Part shown: one piece after another, positions 34,049 to 41,902 of the stretch
Layout: every line of letters begins with the position of its first letter
Numbering within the stretch: the first letter of the stretch is position 1
Assembly (NCBI GenBank): GCA_017520505.1
Contig: JAFXFN010000009.1
Location: 1-58,474, forward strand
Direction of reading: 5' to 3'
From: Clostridia bacterium
GTDB taxonomy: Bacteria > Bacillota > Clostridia > Oscillospirales > CAG-272
DNA length: 58,474 bases
The notes under the pieces: model-generated
Databases searched by the model: none
Told to the model about the DNA's origin: nothing
Seen by the model: only the letters and a program-made list of their open reading frames with translations
Position numbers and translations under genes: made by a program

Positions 34049-35022
34049 CGTGTGAATCACTGATTGAAAAAGCCTGCGAGCTTATTGAAAACGGCACCGT
34101 AAGCCGTGTTATCGGCTGGAAAAAGGGTGAGTTTGATTACGACCTTACTCCCGCTGTATTCGCAAATGCCGATGAAATAAAGAAAAACTTTATATATAAC
34201 GATTTTTCGGGCGCAAACTTCTCGAAATATCTTATAAAGGAAACGAGAAAGGGCGAGGGCAAGGTTCTTGTATTCCTCAAACCCTGCGACACGTACAGCT
34301 TTAACCAGCTTTTAACAGAGCACCGCTTTGACAGAGAAAAGGTATACGCTGTAGGCATCCCCTGCGAGGGAATGGCTGATATTGCAAAGGTAAAGGCTGC
34401 AGTCGGTGACGGTATTCTCAAAATAACGTCTGAAGGTGATGAGCTTATCGTCGAAAATCTTTACGGAGATGTCAACAAGGTAAAGCTTGCTGATGTTCTT
34501 GCCGAAAGATGCGTAAACTGTAAGAGCAAGAAGCACACAGCTTATGACGAGCTTATGGGCGAGGACGGAGAGATCCTCGACAATAACCGCTTTGACGAGG
34601 TTGAAAAGCTCGAAAATATGACAGAAGACGAAAGATTTGCTTTCTGGCAGAATGAGCTTTCACGCTGTATCAGATGTAACGCCTGCCGTGACGTATGTCC
34701 CGCTTGTACTTGTGAAAAGTGCGTATTCGATAACCCAAAGTCGGGTGTTGAAAATAAGGCAATAGCCGACAGCTTTGAAGAAAAGATGTTCCACATCATC
34801 CGTGCATTCCACGTTGCGGGCAGATGCACCGACTGCGGAGAATGCTCACGTGTATGTCCTCAGAACATACCGCTTCATTTGTTGAACAGAAAGTTTATAA
34901 AGGATATCAACACCTTCTACGGTGAGTATCAGGCGGGTGAGGTAGAAGGAAGCCGTGCACCGCTTGTAAACTACACAGAAGAAGATATTGAGCCTAACGA
35001 TGCCGTTAAGAGGGAGGAATGA
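34036..35022 (+). CDS. Flx-type subunit: FrhB/FdhB-like domain plus two [4Fe-4S] motifs
   Basis: A 328-residue protein. The N-terminal ~170 residues resemble the FrhB/FdhB fold (FLKPCDTYSFNQLLTEHR, then VGIPCEGMADIAKVKA) and a CVNC pair. Two C-terminal ferredoxin motifs follow, CIRCNACRDVCPACTCEKC (~215) and CTDCGECSRVCPQ (~265). It is probably the FlxB or FlxC equivalent, carrying electrons between the flavoprotein and MvhD. Overlap with flxD at the 5' end and an adjacent next gene suggest a stoichiometric complex. Confidence 0.8.
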   Translation: MQKITCESLIEKACELIENGTVSRVIGWKKGEFDYDLTPAVFANADEIKKNFIYNDFSGANFSKYLIKETRKGEGKVLVFLKPCDTYSFNQLLTEHRFDREKVYAVGIPCEGMADIAKVKAAVGDGILKITSEGDELIVENLYGDVNKVKLADVLAERCVNCKSKKHTAYDELMGEDGEILDNNRFDEVEKLENMTEDERFAFWQNELSRCIRCNACRDVCPACTCEKCVFDNPKSGVENKAIADSFEEKMFHIIRAFHVAGRCTDCGECSRVCPQNIPLHLLNRKFIKDINTFYGEYQAGEVEGSRAPLVNYTEEDIEPNDAVKREE

Positions 35023-35024
35023 AA

Positions 35025-36050
35025 ATGCGTAAATGTTCATTGAATTCACTTAATGCGGTTTTTGAAAAGCTTGCAAACGATTCGGCTCTTTATATGCCCG
35101 TTGACGGCGATAAAGGCGCAGATTACAAAAAATGGGAGATGGGCGATGAATTAAGCTCAGCCCTCAATACAAACAGAAGTGCCAAGGACTTCTTCTTCCC
35201 CCAGACGGAAAACCTTATGGAATTCAAGGTGTCGGGCAAAGAAATTGAAGTTATTGACACAAGAGATGAAAAGGAAGACTTCGTGGTTTTCGGTGTCAGA
35301 GCGTGCGATGCAAAAAGCTTTGATATTCTCGACACCGTATTCCTTTCAGAGCCTTGCGACAGTTACTACGCAAACAGACGTGAGCACGCAACGATAGTAA
35401 CGCTTGCTTGCACAAGACCGTCTGAAACGTGCTTCTGTAACGTATTCGGTATAGATGCAACGAAACCCACGGGTGACGTTACGTGCTGGAAAACTGCAGA
35501 TGATATGTATTTTGAAGCAAACAACGAAAAGGGTAAGGCATTCATCGAAAAGATCGCAGATCTTACAGAGGAGTGCGACAGCAAGGCTGTTGAAGAACAG
35601 CAAGCAAAGACAAAGGAAATACTTAAAAAGCTTCCTTTGGCAGACCTTAAAACAGAAAAGTTCGGCAAGGACAAGACAGCCGAATTCTTCGATGCACCCG
35701 AGTGGCGTGAGCTTTCAACCTCCTGCCTCGGATGCGGTACTTGTACATACGTTTGCCCCACGTGTCAGTGCTACGACATAAAGGACTATGACACAGGACA
35801 CGGAGTTATCCGTTTCCGTTGCTGGGATTCGTGTATGTATTCCGAATTTACGAAAATGGCGCACGGCAACAACAGACTTTCACAGCTTGAACGTTTCCGT
35901 CAGAGATTTATGCACAAGCTCGTGTATTATCCGACAAACAATGACGGTGTGTTCGGATGTGTCGGTTGCGGCAGATGTCTTGCAAAATGCCCCATTTCGA
36001 TGAATATAGTTAAGGTAATGAAAGCGTTGGGAGGTAATGACGGTGAATAA
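35025..36050 (+). CDS. Flx-type subunit: HydB/AsrA-like [4Fe-4S] protein
   Basis: A 341-residue protein resembling the beta subunit of sulfhydrogenases and AsrA of anaerobic sulfite reductase. The N-terminal domain contains FVVFGVRACDAKSFDILD (~88) and LACTRPSETCFCN (~130). Two C-terminal [4Fe-4S] motifs are CLGCGTCTYVCPTCQC (~235) and CVGCGRCLAKCP (~310). Paired with the following FAD/NAD gene, it matches the HydBG/AsrAB arrangement that takes electrons from NAD(P)H. I start at 35025, 7 bases after GGGAGG; the ATG at 35019 is too close to the RBS. Confidence 0.83.
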   Translation: MRKCSLNSLNAVFEKLANDSALYMPVDGDKGADYKKWEMGDELSSALNTNRSAKDFFFPQTENLMEFKVSGKEIEVIDTRDEKEDFVVFGVRACDAKSFDILDTVFLSEPCDSYYANRREHATIVTLACTRPSETCFCNVFGIDATKPTGDVTCWKTADDMYFEANNEKGKAFIEKIADLTEECDSKAVEEQQAKTKEILKKLPLADLKTEKFGKDKTAEFFDAPEWRELSTSCLGCGTCTYVCPTCQCYDIKDYDTGHGVIRFRCWDSCMYSEFTKMAHGNNRLSQLERFRQRFMHKLVYYPTNNDGVFGCVGCGRCLAKCPISMNIVKVMKALGGNDGE

Positions 36051-36876
36051 CAGAAGTGAAGTTCTTATCCCCAAGGTGGGTGTCATAACTGATATAAGGA
36101 TAGACACACCCGATGTTAAAACGTTCCGTGTCGTAACACCCGACGGCAAAAAGGCGTTTGACCATATGCCCGGTCAGTGTGCGATGCTCTCCATTCCCGC
36201 TGTAGGCGAGGCGATGTTCTCTATAACGTCATCTCCCACAAATACGGAGTATATGGAATTTTCCATCAAAAAGTGCGGATGCGTTACAGAGTGGCTGCAT
36301 CAGGCACAGGTAGGTCAGCAGATAACGATAAGAGGACCTTACGGCAAGCCCTTCCCCGTAAAAGAAGTGTTTGAAGGCAAGGATCTGTTGTTCGTTGCGG
36401 GCGGTATCGGTCTTGCACCTCTTCGCTCTGTAATCAACTACTGCAGACACTACAGAGATAAGTACGGCAAAATTGATATAGTTTACGGCTCAAGAAGCAA
36501 GGAAGACCTTGTTGACTATGCCGAGATCATCACAGAGTGGATGGAAGAGGACGGTATCAACGTACATCTTACGATAGACCGTGAGCAGGAATGCTGGGAC
36601 GGTCACGTAGGATTTGTGCCGAACTATGTAAAAGAGCTCAATTTTGACACAAATAAAACGGTAATCATCTGCGGTCCTCCCATAATGATCAAGTTTACAC
36701 TTGAAGGACTTATGTCTTTGGGATACGACAAAACGCAGGTTTACACAACGATGGAGCTTCGTATGAAATGCGGTGTCGGCAAATGCGGCAGATGTAATAT
36801 AGGTTCAAAGTACGTATGTAAGGACGGACCCGTATTCCGCTGTGACGAGCTTGAATTATTGCCGAGCGAATATTGA
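36043..36876 (+). CDS. flxA: FlxA-like FAD/NAD(P)H-binding reductase
   Basis: A 277-residue ferredoxin-NADP reductase-fold protein. The FAD domain (~15-105) contains MFSITSSP, the NAD domain contains FVAGGIGLAPLRSVI (~122) and ICGPPIMI (~210), and a C-terminal [2Fe-2S] site has CGVGKCGRCNIG with a following Cys. It should oxidise NADH or NADPH and pass electrons through the two ferredoxin-type subunits to FlxD and HdrA. The GTG start at 36043 is favoured because GGGAGG lies 8 bases before it; ATG at 36037 is only 2 bases away. It overlaps the previous gene by 8 bases. Confidence 0.88.
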   Translation: MNNRSEVLIPKVGVITDIRIDTPDVKTFRVVTPDGKKAFDHMPGQCAMLSIPAVGEAMFSITSSPTNTEYMEFSIKKCGCVTEWLHQAQVGQQITIRGPYGKPFPVKEVFEGKDLLFVAGGIGLAPLRSVINYCRHYRDKYGKIDIVYGSRSKEDLVDYAEIITEWMEEDGINVHLTIDREQECWDGHVGFVPNYVKELNFDTNKTVIICGPPIMIKFTLEGLMSLGYDKTQVYTTMELRMKCGVGKCGRCNIGSKYVCKDGPVFRCDELELLPSEY

Positions 36877-36892
36877 TAGGAGGATGAACGAA

Positions 36893-37567
36893 ATGGAAAA
36901 CATGGTTAATATATTTCTTTTCGGAAAAAAATACAGTGTTCCCGAAAATCTCACGATAATGAGTGCGATGGAATACGCAGGATATCAGCTTGTACGCGGA
37001 TGCGGATGCCGTAACGGCTTCTGCGGTGCGTGCGCAACGGTTTACAGAATCAAGGGCGACAGAGAGCTCAAGGCGTGCCTTGCATGCCAGACAAAGGTTG
37101 AGGACAATATGTATATTGCAACTCTTCCTTTCTTCCCCCTTGTAAAGCAGGTTTACGATATAGAAAAGGTAAAGCCCACAGAGCAGATAATGATGCAGCT
37201 TTATCCCGAAATATACGCTTGTATCGGCTGTAACGCTTGTACAAAGAGCTGTACGCAGGAATTGAACGTAATGCAGTATATTGCATACGCTCAGAGAGGC
37301 GAATACGAAAAGTGCGCAGAGGAATCATTCGACTGCGTAATGTGCGGTGTTTGTTCCTCACGTTGTCCTGCAGGTATTTCACATCCTCAGGTAGCGATGC
37401 TTGCACGCAGACTCAACGGTAAGTATCTTGCTCCGAAGACAGCACACCTTGAAAACCGTGTTCAGGAGATCAAGGACGGCACGTTCAAGGATCTTATCGA
37501 AGCACTTATGGAAAAGCCCGTTGACGAGATCAAAGAGCTTTACAACAACAGAGAAATAGAGAAATAA
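36893..37567 (+). CDS. Soluble fumarate reductase iron-sulfur subunit (TfrB/FrdB-like N-terminal half)
   Basis: A 224-residue protein. The N-terminal plant-type [2Fe-2S] domain has GCGCRNGFCGAC and a distal CLAC (~30-70). Two ferredoxin motifs follow, CIGCNACTKSC (~112) and CVMCGVCSSRCPAG (~152), so both C-terminal clusters look like [4Fe-4S]; classical FrdB has one [3Fe-4S]. It resembles the front half of thiol:fumarate reductase TfrB but lacks the C-terminal CCG domains, which here exist as the separate HdrB. The start at 36893 is 9 bases after AGGAGG. It pairs with the next flavoprotein, 12 bases on. Confidence 0.85.
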   Translation: MENMVNIFLFGKKYSVPENLTIMSAMEYAGYQLVRGCGCRNGFCGACATVYRIKGDRELKACLACQTKVEDNMYIATLPFFPLVKQVYDIEKVKPTEQIMMQLYPEIYACIGCNACTKSCTQELNVMQYIAYAQRGEYEKCAEESFDCVMCGVCSSRCPAGISHPQVAMLARRLNGKYLAPKTAHLENRVQEIKDGTFKDLIEALMEKPVDEIKELYNNREIEK

Positions 37568-37579
37568 GGAGGGGCAGAT

Positions 37580-39175
37580 ATGTATTCGGAAAAATTTACA
37601 GAATCATTGAAGGCGGTTGAAGCGGCAAGAGAAGCCAACATCAAGCTTGAGCCCGCACGTATGACCGCACAGCAGAAGGAAGATTTGCTCAAGGCATATC
37701 ACCCCGACTACAAGGAAGAAGAGTTCGTAGAACTCAAAATAGGCCCCAACAAGGGCGAAAAGGTTCCCACAGAGCTTGCGGCTATGCTTCAGTCACACAG
37801 CCGTATAACATCTGATGCGGTTGACCTTGAAAACCCCGATTACGACGTTGACGTTCTCGTTATCGGCGGCGGCGGCGCCGGCTCATCTGCGGCAATCGAG
37901 GCGCACGAGGCGGGTGCTGACGTTATGATCGTTACAAAGCTCCGTATAGGTGATGCAAACACAATGATGGCAGAGGGCGGTATTCAGGCGGCAGACAAGG
38001 AAAATGACTCCCCTGCAATACACTTCGTCGATGCTTTCGGCGGCGGTCACTATGCGGCAAAAAGAGAGCTTCTTGCAAAGCTCGTTTGCGATGCTCCCGA
38101 GGCTATAAAGTGGCTTAACGAGCTCGGCGTTGAGTTCGATAAGGACGAAAACGGCAATATGATAACGACACACGGCGGCGGTACATCCCGCAAGCGTATG
38201 CATGCCGCAAAGGACTATTCCGGTGCTGAAATAATGCGTACACTCCGTGACGAGGTCCTCAACAGAGGTATTCCCGTTGTAGATTTCACATCTGCTATCG
38301 AGCTTATTCTCGATGAAAACGGCAACGCCGCAGGTGCTGTGCTTCTCAATATGGAAACGCAGGAAATGCTCGTTGCAAGAGCAAAGACGGTCATCATCGC
38401 AACAGGCGGTGCAGGACGTATGCATTACCAGGGCTTCCCGACATCTAACCACTACGGTGCAACGGCTGACGGTCTTGTGCTCGGTTACAGAGTAGGTGCT
38501 AAGCTTCTTTACGCAGATACACTTCAGTACCATCCTACGGGTGCGGCATATCCCGAACAGATCTTCGGCGCACTTGTTACGGAAAAGGTACGTTCACTCG
38601 GCGCAAAGCTTATAAACGCAAAGGGCGAAGCGTTTATGCATCCCCTTGAAACACGTGACGTGTCTGCCGCTTCGATCATTCGTGAATGTAACGCAAGAGG
38701 CAACGGCGTTGACACCGGAAACGGTCTCGGCGTATGGCTCGACACGCCTATGATAGAAAAAATAGGCGGAGAGGGAACTATTGAAGCAAGAATCCCCGCA
38801 ATGATGAGAATGTTCGGTAAGTACGGCATCGATATCCGTAAAGAGCCTATTCTCGTTTACCCCACACTTCACTACCAGAACGGCGGCCTTGATATCAACG
38901 CTGACTGTATGACGACGAACGTTGAAAATCTGTTTGTTGCAGGTGAGGCTGTCGGCGGTATCCACGGACGCAACCGTCTTATGGGTAACTCACTTCTTGA
39001 TATCATCGTATTCGGAAGAAGTGCAGGTAAGAGTGCGGCGGCTAAATGCAAGGACGTTAAGGTCGGCAAGCTGACACTTGCTCACATTGACAGCTTTGAA
39101 AAGGAAATTGCCTCAGCGGGCATTGAAACAGCATCTGTATCCCCCAAACTTTTGCCGGATTACAGAAGAAAGTAA
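37580..39175 (+). CDS. Fumarate reductase/succinate dehydrogenase-type flavoprotein
   Basis: A 531-residue FAD protein. The dinucleotide motif VLVIGGGGAGSSAAIEA is at ~95, after an unusual ~90-residue N-terminal extension. THGGGTSRKRMHAAKDYSGAEI (~195), ATGGAGRMH, QYHPTG (~318), KVRSLG with the likely proton-shuttle Arg, LHYQNGG (~435) and RNRLMGNSLLD (~460) are fumarate-reductase family positions. It would reduce fumarate to succinate in the cytosol, as no signal peptide or membrane anchor genes (frdC/D) are present. The C-terminal cap of SdhA is shortened. L-aspartate oxidase is less likely given the paired iron-sulfur gene. Confidence 0.87.
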   Translation: MYSEKFTESLKAVEAAREANIKLEPARMTAQQKEDLLKAYHPDYKEEEFVELKIGPNKGEKVPTELAAMLQSHSRITSDAVDLENPDYDVDVLVIGGGGAGSSAAIEAHEAGADVMIVTKLRIGDANTMMAEGGIQAADKENDSPAIHFVDAFGGGHYAAKRELLAKLVCDAPEAIKWLNELGVEFDKDENGNMITTHGGGTSRKRMHAAKDYSGAEIMRTLRDEVLNRGIPVVDFTSAIELILDENGNAAGAVLLNMETQEMLVARAKTVIIATGGAGRMHYQGFPTSNHYGATADGLVLGYRVGAKLLYADTLQYHPTGAAYPEQIFGALVTEKVRSLGAKLINAKGEAFMHPLETRDVSAASIIRECNARGNGVDTGNGLGVWLDTPMIEKIGGEGTIEARIPAMMRMFGKYGIDIRKEPILVYPTLHYQNGGLDINADCMTTNVENLFVAGEAVGGIHGRNRLMGNSLLDIIVFGRSAGKSAAAKCKDVKVGKLTLAHIDSFEKEIASAGIETASVSPKLLPDYRRK

Positions 39176-39202
39176 TATATTCGGAAAAGAGGTCATTTTA
39201 AA

Positions 39203-40450
39203 ATGAATTTGTTTGGCGGAGTAATTCCCGTTACAGGTGTTTCATTTGTTTTGTTCTGTGTATTCGCCGTTCTTTTCATCGGCTATGCACTCGGCAGAAT
39301 AACGATAAAGGGCGTTTGCCTCGGAGATGCGGGTGTATTTGTAATTGCGCTTTTGTTTGGTGCAATATTCAAGGACACGATATTCGGAGAGGGCGCTAAA
39401 TACGGTGAAATATTCATCGAAGCACTTGATGTTATAGAAAGTCTCGGACTTATACTTTTTGTAACCTCAGTTGGTTTTATTGCAGGCCCTAAATTCTTCG
39501 GAAATATGAAGAGAAATTTCAAGTCATACGTTTTGCTTGGTCTTGTTATAATCGTTGCAGGCGGTGCTTCTGCGGCGGCTTGTATCGGTATGGGTGAAAT
39601 TTTCGGATACGGAGCCAGCATTGCTGATCAGGACGGCTTTGTTGCAATGATAGTTGGTCTTCTTTCAGGCTCACTGACATCAACTCCCGCATTTTCAGCC
39701 GCTAAAGCTACTGTTGCTGATCAGTATACATCTCTTGTATCTGTCGGCCACGGTATCGCTTATATCTTCGGAGTTATCGGTGTTGTGCTTTTCGTACAGC
39801 TCATTCCGAAGCTTTCGAAGGCTGATATGGATGCTGAACGTGCAAAGCTCGTTCAGGTTGACTCAGCAAGCAAAAAGGGCTTTGTAGGAAAACTTTTCAA
39901 TATTGATGAGCATGGATTTGCTGCATTTTCTCTTGCCGCTGTGCTTGGTACTTTCGTCGGAAAGATAAAGATACCGCTCAGTGCAGAAGGTCTTGAAGGT
40001 ACGTGCTTCTCACTTACAACAACCGGCGGTTGTCTTCTCGTTTCACTCATCATCGGTCACTTCGGAAGAGCAGGTAAGGTAAACCTTATGCCCGATACAC
40101 ACACGCTCAAGCTGTTCCGTGAGCTTGGCCTGGTACTGTTCCTTGTAGGCGCAGGTATCCCCGGAGGAATCGACTTCGTTGCAAACTTTGACCCGATGTA
40201 CTTTGTATACGGAATTATTATGACAATACTTCCTTTGATAGTTGGATTTATTTTTGCAAAGTACGTTCTGAAGCTTTCGCTCCTCAACAATCTCGGTGCG
40301 ATCACCGGCGGTATGACAAGCACCCCCGCACTCGGTACACTTATCGGTGTCGCAAAGACGGAAGACGTTGCAGCAGCGTATGCGGCAACATATCCGATAG
40401 CGCTCATCGCCGTCGTCCTCGTGTCACAGTTCTTGATAATTTTATTCTGA
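39203..40450 (+). CDS. Aspartate:alanine exchanger-family carrier, possible succinate exporter
   Basis: A 415-residue membrane protein. Two homologous halves of about five helices each carry the AspT/YidE repeat motif G-L-x-S-G-S-L-T-S-T-P-A (~150) and ITGGMTSTPALGTLIG (~372). Known relatives exchange aspartate for alanine, and SucE of Corynebacterium exports succinate. Most family members are near 540-560 residues and have RCK (TrkA_C) domains between the halves; here only a ~40-residue linker (around SKADMDAERAKL) is found. Placed 27 bases after the flavoprotein and before a strong terminator, it fits a succinate or fumarate/succinate transporter. The substrate is inferred. Confidence 0.83.
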   Translation: MNLFGGVIPVTGVSFVLFCVFAVLFIGYALGRITIKGVCLGDAGVFVIALLFGAIFKDTIFGEGAKYGEIFIEALDVIESLGLILFVTSVGFIAGPKFFGNMKRNFKSYVLLGLVIIVAGGASAAACIGMGEIFGYGASIADQDGFVAMIVGLLSGSLTSTPAFSAAKATVADQYTSLVSVGHGIAYIFGVIGVVLFVQLIPKLSKADMDAERAKLVQVDSASKKGFVGKLFNIDEHGFAAFSLAAVLGTFVGKIKIPLSAEGLEGTCFSLTTTGGCLLVSLIIGHFGRAGKVNLMPDTHTLKLFRELGLVLFLVGAGIPGGIDFVANFDPMYFVYGIIMTILPLIVGFIFAKYVLKLSLLNNLGAITGGMTSTPALGTLIGVAKTEDVAAAYAATYPIALIAVVLVSQFLIILF

Positions 40451-40494
40451 TAACAAAAAATCTGCGGTATTTATTGCCGCAGATTTTTTTGTTA
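40451..40494. terminator. Strong bidirectional terminator of the succinate module
   Basis: AATCTGCGG / CCGCAGATT stem with a 9-base loop, extended by an A-run and a T-run (TAACAAAAAA and TTTTTTTGTTA). It starts at the carrier stop codon and ends at the convergent membrane-protein gene. Confidence 0.92.
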
Positions 40495-41025
40495 TATTTC
40501 TATGCCGTAAAGTCCCGTTGCGGGATCGGCAAAAAGCGGGATGTGTGGCGGGGTGAACGTGAATATTACAAACAGCAGTGCGATGATACAAAGTATTATG
40601 ATCGGTGCGGTACTGTTTTTGCAGTATATATTTTCACCGAACAGCCGTGTTTCGTAAATATATACGATAGCGGCGGTGATGAAAAATATTGCAATATTGA
40701 ACCAGTCCGGAGATTTGCCGAATGCTCCGTTATATGCGTAATATATAACGGGGATCAGCAGTAAAGCAAGTAAAATACCTTTAAGCTTTATTTTCCAGAA
40801 GCAATCGTATTTTTCGTTAAGATATTTTTTTTCTATTATTGCAAAAATAAACATTGGAACGAAGATAAGCTTCATATGCTCCCAGATGGATTCGTTTACC
40901 GCTGAAAACGGAGCTGACCATACCGCTTCTCCTGTCCAAGTGTAAAGAAAATGCAAAAGCGTTCCGATAAGCGAAGTGAACGCAAAACCGATGAATTGCC
41001 AAAGCTTTAAATTTTGTTTGCTCAT
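40492..41025 (-). CDS. Small multi-pass membrane protein (DUF6512-like)
   Basis: A 177-residue protein with five or so hydrophobic helices. The stretch FSAVNESIWEHMKLIFVP near residue 40 is a conserved signature of a clostridial membrane family I believe to be DUF6512; function unknown. The start has only a weak RBS. It is convergent with the succinate operon and shares its terminator. Confidence 0.7.
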   Translation of the reverse strand: MSKQNLKLWQFIGFAFTSLIGTLLHFLYTWTGEAVWSAPFSAVNESIWEHMKLIFVPMFIFAIIEKKYLNEKYDCFWKIKLKGILLALLLIPVIYYAYNGAFGKSPDWFNIAIFFITAAIVYIYETRLFGENIYCKNSTAPIIILCIIALLFVIFTFTPPHIPLFADPATGLYGIEI

Positions 41026-41096
41026 ATTTATACCTCAAAAAAGTATTTGTGTTTATTTTATTCGGAATTGATGATACTTATTCCGAAAATAAACCG

Positions 41097-41125
41097 TTGA
41101 CTAATTGAAATACGTGTGATATAAT
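41097..41125 (+). promoter_or_regulatory. Promoter of the nitroreductase gene
   Basis: TTGACT (41097-41102), a 17-base spacer and TATAAT (41120-41125), preceded by TGTGA. The start codon lies 24 bases downstream. Confidence 0.78.
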
Positions 41126-41149
41126 CTAAAAAAACAGTTCGGAGGGTAT

Positions 41150-41671
41150 ATGGAAAACGAAGTTATAAAAACACTCATCGAAAGACGAAGCGTAAGACGA
41201 TATATGAAAAAACAGGTCGAGGAGGAAAAATTACAGCTTATTTTAAAAGCGGGAACGTATGCGCCTTCGGGAATGGGAAGCCAATCGCCGATAATGGTAG
41301 TTGTGCAGGATCCCGAAACGATAAGCCTGCTCAGCAGACTTAATGCTGTGGCAATGGGCTCATCGGGTGACCCGTTTTACGGTGCACCGACGGTCGTTAT
41401 CGTATTGGCTGACAAAAATATGTGGACTTGTGTTGAGGATGGAAGCCTTGTTATGGGCAATCTTATGAATGCCGCTTTTTCCCTTGGTGTGGATTCCTGT
41501 TGGATACACCGAGCAAAAGAGGTTTTTGAAACAAAAGAGGGAAAAGAGCTTCTGAAAAAATGGGGCATCGGAGAAAATTATATCGGTGTCGGCAACTGTA
41601 TTTTAGGCTACAGAGACGGTGCGCTTCCTTCTGCAAGAATGAGGAAGAATAACTATATTTACAGAGTGTGA
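41150..41671 (+). CDS. Nitroreductase-family flavoprotein
   Basis: A 173-residue protein of the FMN-dependent nitroreductase family. It has the N-terminal RRSVRRYMKKQV motif that binds FMN phosphate, the YAPSGMGSQSP block (~40), and a C-terminal IGVGNCILGYRDG block. It would reduce nitro or quinone-like compounds with NAD(P)H as a dimer. Physiological substrate unknown. The RBS is CGGAGG. It is monocistronic with promoter and terminator. Confidence 0.88.
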   Translation: MENEVIKTLIERRSVRRYMKKQVEEEKLQLILKAGTYAPSGMGSQSPIMVVVQDPETISLLSRLNAVAMGSSGDPFYGAPTVVIVLADKNMWTCVEDGSLVMGNLMNAAFSLGVDSCWIHRAKEVFETKEGKELLKKWGIGENYIGVGNCILGYRDGALPSARMRKNNYIYRV

Positions 41672-41685
41672 TATCATGAATGAAG

Positions 41686-41717
41686 AGAACTTTGTCGGGT
41701 GCGACAAGGTTCTTTTT
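41686..41717 (+). terminator. Terminator of the nitroreductase gene
   Basis: A 12-bp stem AGAACTTTGTCG / CGACAAGGTTCT (one G-T pair) is followed by a T-run. It sits 15 bases after the stop codon. Confidence 0.85.
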
Positions 41718-41816
41718 GTGCGTTATGTCTCGCTTCGCTTTAATTCCTTATTTTGCGCTGTGCCGGGCAATTAAAAACATACGGTGTGAATTAAGTGTAA
41801 ATTTGAAAGTGTTAAA

Positions 41817-41845
41817 TTGACAAAGAGATTTCAAGGGTATATAAT
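41817..41845 (+). promoter_or_regulatory. Consensus promoter of secreted EEP gene 1
   Basis: TTGACA (41817-41822), a 17-base spacer and TATAAT (41840-41845), both perfect. The start codon is 57 bases downstream of the -10. Confidence 0.88.
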
Positions 41846-41902
41846 TGAGTTGACAGAAATGCACATATGCGATATGTGTGAATTAATATACAGGAGGCAA
41901 GT

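Noticed and set aside
37883..38533. A 216-codon minus-strand open frame
   Set aside because: Antisense to conserved parts of the fumarate-reductase flavoprotein; Cys-rich shadow translation without an RBS.
37580..39175. L-aspartate oxidase (NadB)
   Set aside because: The fold is shared, but there are no nadA/nadC neighbours and the gene is paired with a fumarate-reductase-type iron-sulfur subunit.
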